Below, one piece after another: positions 59,398 through 64,000 of a DNA stretch of 64,000 nucleotides. The notes under the pieces are model-generated. The model did no database searches. It was not told the DNA's origin and saw only the letters and a list, made by a program, of their open reading frames with translations. Origin of the DNA: Anaerolineales bacterium (GTDB lineage Bacteria > Chloroflexota > Anaerolineae > Anaerolineales > Villigracilaceae); the NCBI GenBank assembly GCA_030583925.1, contig CP129482.1, positions 3,162,001 to 3,226,000 of the forward strand. Direction: 5' to 3'. The translations under genes and the position numbers were made by a program. The number at the start of each line of letters is the position of its first letter. The first letter of the stretch is position 1.

Positions 59398-60675
59398 ATG
59401 TCCTCACGACTCAACTACGGCAAGATCTTCCTGCTCGGTTTCGGTTTTTTCGGCGTAAGTGTGATCTGGGGCGTGTACAACGCTTTCGTCCCCATCTTTC
59501 TTTCGGAAAAATTCAACGTAGCCCCCGTGTTGATCGGTTTCTTCATGACGCTGGATAACATCGCGGCATTGTTCATCCAGCCGCCGGTGGGCGCATGGTC
59601 TGACAAACTGAGAACTCCGCTGGGACGCCGCATTCCCTTCATCATCATCGGCGCGCCGATCACCGCGCTGGCATTCGGTTTGATTCCCCTCGCCTCGATC
59701 ATTCCGATCTTTGTGGCTTGCACCAGCACAACCTTATTGAGCGCGGCGATGTGGCGGACTCCGGTCGTGGCGTTGATGCCCGACATCACCCCCTCCCCAT
59801 TCCGCTCGCAGGCAAACGGCGTTATCAACTTCATGGGCGGCATCGGTTCGATCATCGCCTTGCAGACCGGCGGCGTGTTGTACAAATTGAGTCCCAACTT
59901 CCCTTTCTGGCTGGGATCCGTGTTGGTCGTGCTGGCGGCGTTAATCGTTTATCTGTTCATCGAGGAACCGAAGGAATATGAACAGACCGAGCAACAGCCG
60001 GGTCTGCTCGCAAGCCTGCAAGAGGTGTTCAACGACGAAGAAAAAAGCGGCTTGCGTCTCCTGCTTGCCATCTTCTTTTGGTTCGTCGGCTATTCCGCCA
60101 TCGAAACGTTTTTCACGCTCTATGCCAGAAACCGCCTCGGTTTGGAGGTGGGCGACGGCGCGACGCTGTTGTCGGTCCTGCCGCTTTTCTTTGTGTTGTT
60201 TGCAATGCCAGCCGGTATTCTCGGCAGTCGTATTGGGCGCCGGGTGACGATCGCCATCGGCTTGATCATCCTGATCGTTATGTTGATTCTGTTGTACATC
60301 ACCCCGGTCGACGCGCTGTTGATCGGGGTCGCGCCGTTGCCTTTGGTAGGAATCCCGCTTGAGGCAGGCGGCGCGCGCATGTTGACCCTCGCGGGCGTTT
60401 TGCTGATCTTCGGCGGAATCGGCTGGGCGTTCGTCAACATCAATTCCCTGCCGATGGTAGTGGATTTGACCGGCGCGGCGCGCATCGGCACGTTTACCGG
60501 GTTGTATTACTTATTTTCCACGCTTTCGGCGATTGCGGGTCCGAACTTGAACGGGTGGGCGGTGCAACTCGCCGGGAACAACTACAACGTGATCATGATC
60601 ATCGCGCCGATGTTCATGGCGGCGGCGTTGTGGCTCATGCTGGGAGTCCGCCGGGGGGAGGCGGTGGCGTACTAG
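59398..60675 (+). CDS. MFS transporter (GPH/SLC45-like)
   Basis: 425 aa with 12 membrane helices and a central hydrophilic loop about 195-220 (EEPKEYEQTEQQPG). GVYNAFVPIFLSEKF, GAWSDKLRTPLGRRIPFI and WRTPVVALMPDITPSPFRSQ resemble the sugar-cation symporters of the GPH/SLC45 group. A sugar or glycoside is the likely substrate but cannot be fixed. GGAG precedes the ATG. The 43-bp gap after trmD holds a TACGTAGTACGCAGTA repeat. Confidence 0.88.
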   Translation: MSSRLNYGKIFLLGFGFFGVSVIWGVYNAFVPIFLSEKFNVAPVLIGFFMTLDNIAALFIQPPVGAWSDKLRTPLGRRIPFIIIGAPITALAFGLIPLASIIPIFVACTSTTLLSAAMWRTPVVALMPDITPSPFRSQANGVINFMGGIGSIIALQTGGVLYKLSPNFPFWLGSVLVVLAALIVYLFIEEPKEYEQTEQQPGLLASLQEVFNDEEKSGLRLLLAIFFWFVGYSAIETFFTLYARNRLGLEVGDGATLLSVLPLFFVLFAMPAGILGSRIGRRVTIAIGLIILIVMLILLYITPVDALLIGVAPLPLVGIPLEAGGARMLTLAGVLLIFGGIGWAFVNINSLPMVVDLTGAARIGTFTGLYYLFSTLSAIAGPNLNGWAVQLAGNNYNVIMIIAPMFMAAALWLMLGVRRGEAVAY

Positions 60676-60717
60676 CCGAATCAGCCGTCCCTGAGAATCG
60701 AGGCGTTGACGTTCGTC

Positions 60718-60746
60718 TTGTCGAATGGGTCAAGTGATTGTATACT
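60718..60746 (+). promoter_or_regulatory. Promoter of the BMP-type operon
   Basis: TTGTCG (60718-60723), 17 nt, TATACT (60741-60746), about 55 bp before the ATG of the binding protein. Confidence 0.75.
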
Positions 60747-60801
60747 TGCGTCGAAAGGGTTTGCGATAACCCTAATAACATTTCAAAGAGGAGAAGAAAG
60801 C

Positions 60802-61836
60802 ATGAAGAAGCTGTATGGTTTGCTTGCGGTGTTGTTAGTCGCCGCGATGATTCTGCCCGCTTGCGCCCCGGCAGAAGCAGATTGTTCCAGCGCGGACACG
60901 TTCTGCGTCGGCTTGGTGACGGACGTCGGTAAGATCAATGACAAGTCGTTCAACCAGTCGGCATGGGAAGGCGTGCAGCGCGCGGAGCAGGAATTGGGCG
61001 CCACCGTCCAATATATTGAAACCGCCGATGCAAAAGATTACGACAAGAACATCGCTACTTTTGCAGACGCTAATTACGATGTGATCGTGACGGTCGGTTT
61101 CGGTATGGGCGAGGCGACGATCAAAGCCGCCGGACTTTACCCGAATGTGAAGTTCATCGGTGTGGATCAGTTCCAGGCGGAAACGACCGAAGGCGTTGCC
61201 GGGTTGAACTTCCCTGAAGATCAGGCTGGCTTCCTTGTCGGCGCGCTTGCTTCCATGATGAGCAAGAGCCACAAGATCGGCGCCGTGTGCGGTACCGACG
61301 CTGTGCCGCCCGTTTGGCGCTTCGGCGAGGGCTACAAAGCCGGCGCCGCGTATGCCGACGGCATGATGGGTTCGACCACCGAAGTGTTCGTCGTTTATCA
61401 CAGCGACGTTGGCTTCGACAAGACCTTCACCGATCCGGAATGGGGCGCGCAGACTGCCCAGTCTATGATGGATCAGGGCGCTGACGCGATCTTCGGTTGC
61501 GGCGGTATCACTGGTAACGGCGCCATCACCAAAGCCGCTCAGAGCGGCGCTTACGCCATCGGCGTCGACACCGACCAGTACCTGACCCTGCCCGAAGCCG
61601 CCCCGCGCATGCTCTCCAGCGCGATGAAGCTCATCACTCCGGGCGTCTTTGATCTGATCAAAGCCGCGAAGGACGGCGCCTTCCAAAGCGGGAATGTGTA
61701 CGGCTCAGCCGGTTACGCTCCGTTCCACGATCTCGATGGCGACGTGCCTGCCGAGGTGAAAGCCGCAATGGAAAAACTCAACGCGGATCTGCTCAGCGGC
61801 GCGGTAACCACCAACGTACCTCCTGTCAAGCCGTAA
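60802..61836 (+). CDS. BMP-family nucleoside-binding lipoprotein
   Basis: 344 aa from the ATG at 60802 with GAGGAG upstream; the longer frame covers the promoter. A signal peptide ends in lipobox LPAC (about residue 18). The Med/BMP fold is shown by GLVTDVGKINDKSFNQSAWE, YDVIVTVGFGMGEATIKAA, FIGVDQFQ, GAVCGTDAVPPVWRFGEGYK, ADAIFGCGGITGNGAI and GVDTDQYL. It binds purine nucleosides or related compounds for an ABC importer. A strong terminator separates it from the permease genes, consistent with higher expression of the binding protein. Confidence 0.94.
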   Translation: MKKLYGLLAVLLVAAMILPACAPAEADCSSADTFCVGLVTDVGKINDKSFNQSAWEGVQRAEQELGATVQYIETADAKDYDKNIATFADANYDVIVTVGFGMGEATIKAAGLYPNVKFIGVDQFQAETTEGVAGLNFPEDQAGFLVGALASMMSKSHKIGAVCGTDAVPPVWRFGEGYKAGAAYADGMMGSTTEVFVVYHSDVGFDKTFTDPEWGAQTAQSMMDQGADAIFGCGGITGNGAITKAAQSGAYAIGVDTDQYLTLPEAAPRMLSSAMKLITPGVFDLIKAAKDGAFQSGNVYGSAGYAPFHDLDGDVPAEVKAAMEKLNADLLSGAVTTNVPPVKP

Positions 61837-61858
61837 ACAGAATCTTCAAGCATTAAAC

Positions 61859-61893
61859 AAACAGGGAAAGAGGTTGCGCCTCTTTCCCTGTTT
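61859..61893 (+). terminator. Intra-operon terminator after the binding-protein gene
   Basis: Perfect 15-bp arms AAACAGGGAAAGAGG (61859-61873) and CCTCTTTCCCTGTTT (61879-61893) around TTGCG, then a T-run. A TATAAT near 61910 may restart transcription for the permeases. Confidence 0.85.
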
Positions 61894-61947
61894 GTTCTTT
61901 TTTTGTTGATATAATCGGGCAACTCTATCGTCTGAACTGGAGACCCC

Positions 61948-63075
61948 ATGCAGGCTGAAACACAAGCAGGCTCAAAAGTAAAACGCTTTGCAAGGTCGGC
62001 GCTGGATGCGCTTCTTATTCCGTTTCTCTCAATTTTAACTGCGGTCTTGTTGGGAGCCGTCATCATTATCAGCGTGGGTGGGAATCCCTTGGTGGCATAC
62101 TACGGTCTGCTTCAAGGATCGTTCGGATCGGCAAGAGCCATTAGCGAAACAGCAGTCTGGGCAACCCCATACATCTTCGCCGGTCTAGCGGTCGCGCTGG
62201 CGTTCAAGGGCGGCTTGTTCAATATCGGCGCGGAGGGACAACTAGCGGTTGGCGCGACCACAGCCGCGCTGATCGGTTACGCGCTTCCGGAATGGTTGGG
62301 TTATAACTTGCCTCCAATCATTCACCTTCCACTGGTGATTTTGGTCGGCGCGGGTATGGGGGCATTGTGGGCGGCGATTGCCGGTTATCTAAAAGCGTAT
62401 ACGGGCGGACACGAAGTGATCAACACCATCATGTTGAACTATATCGCGCTCAATACGATTTCATTTTTATTGAACGGTCCCATGAAGGACCCGAACCCGA
62501 ACAATGTGATCGCGCGCACGCCTGAGATTGCCGACAGCGCCCGCTTCACGCCCATCTTCGACGGTCTGCGCGTGCATTGGGGCTTTATCCTCGCTTTGCT
62601 TGCCGCGTTCCTGATCTGGTGGCTGCTCGGCAAAACCACGCTCGGGTTTGAAATAAAAACCGTTGGCTTAAACCCCGACGCGGCAAAATACGCGGGCATC
62701 AACGTAAAACGCATCATCATCCTCACGATGGCGCTCTCCGGAATGTTGGCTGGGTTGGCTGGCACGATCGAAGTGACCGGGTTGAACTATCGCCACGAAC
62801 TTGGGTTTTCCGTCGGCTACGGCTTCGATGCGATCGCCATCGCCCTGCTCGGAAAATCGCATCCGCTGGGGGTGGTGCTTGCCTCGCTCCTTTTTGCCGC
62901 CATGCGTAACGGCGCGACGCGTATGCAGTTCCTCACACAAATGCCGGTGGACTTAATCTCGATGTTGCAGGCGTTAATCCTGCTCTTCGTCGCGGCGGAC
63001 GCGATCATCCGTTATATATATCGGATTAAATCTCAGGGCGAGCAAGTCGTGCTCACTCGCGGCTGGGGAGGCTAG
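61948..63075 (+). CDS. Nucleoside-type ABC transporter permease 1
   Basis: 375 aa with about nine helices, of the branched-chain amino acid/nucleoside permease family. PYIFAGLAVALAFKGGLFNI, GAEGQLAVGA, GGHEVINTIMLNYIAL, TVGLNPDAAKYAGINVKR and GYGFDAIAIALLGKSHPLG are typical of the YufP/NupP group partnered with BMP proteins. GGAG precedes the ATG. It is followed 7 bp later by the second permease. No ATPase gene is visible before or between them, so it should lie beyond the right edge or elsewhere. Confidence 0.93.
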   Translation: MQAETQAGSKVKRFARSALDALLIPFLSILTAVLLGAVIIISVGGNPLVAYYGLLQGSFGSARAISETAVWATPYIFAGLAVALAFKGGLFNIGAEGQLAVGATTAALIGYALPEWLGYNLPPIIHLPLVILVGAGMGALWAAIAGYLKAYTGGHEVINTIMLNYIALNTISFLLNGPMKDPNPNNVIARTPEIADSARFTPIFDGLRVHWGFILALLAAFLIWWLLGKTTLGFEIKTVGLNPDAAKYAGINVKRIIILTMALSGMLAGLAGTIEVTGLNYRHELGFSVGYGFDAIAIALLGKSHPLGVVLASLLFAAMRNGATRMQFLTQMPVDLISMLQALILLFVAADAIIRYIYRIKSQGEQVVLTRGWGG

Positions 63076-63082
63076 GAGCATC

Positions 63083-64000
63083 ATGGACTGGAGACGTTTC
63101 GGCTTCATCTTCCTCATCATAGTCGTTCTGTTTGGCGCCGTGGTTATGGTCGGCATCACTAAATCGTCGCCTATTCTGACGATCACAAGTATGTTGGCAA
63201 CCACGATCGCGGTCGCCACTCCGCTCACCTTGGGCGCGCTCTCCGGCGTATTTTGCGAGCGGGCGGGCGTGGTCAATATCGGAATCGAAGGGATGATGTT
63301 GACAGCCGCATTCTTTGGCTGGCTCGGCGCCATCTACGCGTATCATGCTTTCGGTCTTGAGAAATGGACCAGCATTTTCATCGGGCTTTTTTCCGCGATC
63401 CTCGCAGGCACGTTGATGGGCTTGCTCCACGCCGTTCTATCCATCACCTACAAAGTGGATCAAATTATCGGCGGAACGGTCATCAACATTCTGGCAGTCG
63501 GTCTAACCGGGTTTTTGAACCGGCAGTTATTCTTCGGTAAGGGAAGCGCCTTCGGCGGACAAATACCGAATTCGCCGGGCAACTTGTTGAACCTCAATCT
63601 ACCCATCGCAGACTTTTTCAGCCCCCTGTGCGCCGGAGGAAAAAACTGCCTCGATATTCTCGGCGCCATCGAATCGGTGATCGACCAGCGTCCCATCGCC
63701 ATTACCGCGATCGTTCTCGTTTTCGTTTCCCATTACGTGTTGTTCAACACGCGCTGGGGGCTGCGGACTCGGGCGGTGGGCGAATACCCCAAAGCCGCCG
63801 ATACTGTGGGTATCAATGTGATCAAAATGCGCTACATTAACGTTTTGATCGGCGGCGCGCTCGCCGGGCTGGCTGGCGCGTACTTCACGATCGAATCGGT
63901 CCCATCCTTCGAACCATTGCTCACCAACGGACGCGGCTTCATCTCGCTTGCCGCGATGATCTTCGGCAATTGGTCGCCGATCGGTTCGTGGGTGGCTTCG
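63083..64000 (+). CDS. Nucleoside-type ABC transporter permease 2 (3' end outside window)
   Basis: 306 codons are open to the right edge, so the C-terminus is missing. The ATG at 63083 has AGGAG 4 nt upstream. Segments ATPLTLGALSGVFCERAGVV, NIGIEGMMLTAAFFGWLGA, GGTVINILAVGLTGFLNRQL and VGEYPKAADTVGINVIKMRY match the second permease (YufQ/NupQ type). It forms the channel heterodimer with the protein encoded just upstream. Confidence 0.92.
   Translation, partial: MDWRRFGFIFLIIVVLFGAVVMVGITKSSPILTITSMLATTIAVATPLTLGALSGVFCERAGVVNIGIEGMMLTAAFFGWLGAIYAYHAFGLEKWTSIFIGLFSAILAGTLMGLLHAVLSITYKVDQIIGGTVINILAVGLTGFLNRQLFFGKGSAFGGQIPNSPGNLLNLNLPIADFFSPLCAGGKNCLDILGAIESVIDQRPIAITAIVLVFVSHYVLFNTRWGLRTRAVGEYPKAADTVGINVIKMRYINVLIGGALAGLAGAYFTIESVPSFEPLLTNGRGFISLAAMIFGNWSPIGSWVAS

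Overview
The window looks like a chromosome segment of a Chloroflexota bacterium, probably class Anaerolineae. This is an inference from the gene mix: Thr/Pro-rich linkers in secreted proteins, multi-GAF and propeller histidine kinases, ArsR-DUF2087 regulators, a BMP-type nucleoside transporter, and GroES/GroEL under a CIRCE element. There is no outer-membrane machinery. No rRNA, tRNA, CRISPR array, intact insertion sequence or prophage is visible.

Layout. 1-6368 (minus): a secreted cohesin-like protein cut by the left edge, a D-amino-acid-oxidase-family flavoenzyme, and a fur-cbiM-cbiQ-cbiO cobalt/nickel uptake operon with a palindrome at its head. 6506-11277: an MBL-fold hydrolase, a family III CoA transferase, PlsY and two membrane proteins. 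11445-20519 (plus): gyrB, then a signalling cluster made of a 1331-aa multi-GAF histidine kinase, a FIST sensor, and a receiver-roadblock protein ending in an inactivated IS200-like transposase domain. 20896-26183: polA and a TPR protein, separated by palindromic repeats that include a copy of the polA tail.

26346-36825 is a respiratory island. It holds heme A synthase, a cytochrome b/ferredoxin fusion, a copper P-type ATPase, a COG2836-like copper membrane protein, a heme-copper oxidase (I, II and a small subunit) and a lipoprotein cytochrome c. Subunit I lacks the active-site cross-link tyrosine, so nitric oxide reduction is a plausible alternative to oxygen reduction. A CRP/FNR-type site lies at a class II distance from a candidate promoter.

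36908-44188 (minus) is a peptide/nickel-type ABC transporter. Its 863-aa binding protein has the family motifs in circularly permuted order, and one permease has a large extracytoplasmic insertion. Divergent from it is a 14-blade propeller histidine kinase with a NarL-type regulator (44651-49165). 49266-50784 is a small ArsR/GIY-YIG/ArsR operon behind a perfect 30-bp palindrome. The rest is mostly housekeeping: ilvE, a PpiC-type foldase, groEL/groES, two TPR lipid-anchored or membrane proteins, trmD, an MFS carrier and a BMP-type nucleoside transporter cut by the right edge.

Two features recur across the window. Several genes lack a Shine-Dalgarno site and have a -10 hexamer exactly 6 nt before the ATG, which suggests leaderless mRNAs. 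The intergenic spaces are packed with dispersed palindromes and G-poor tandem repeats.
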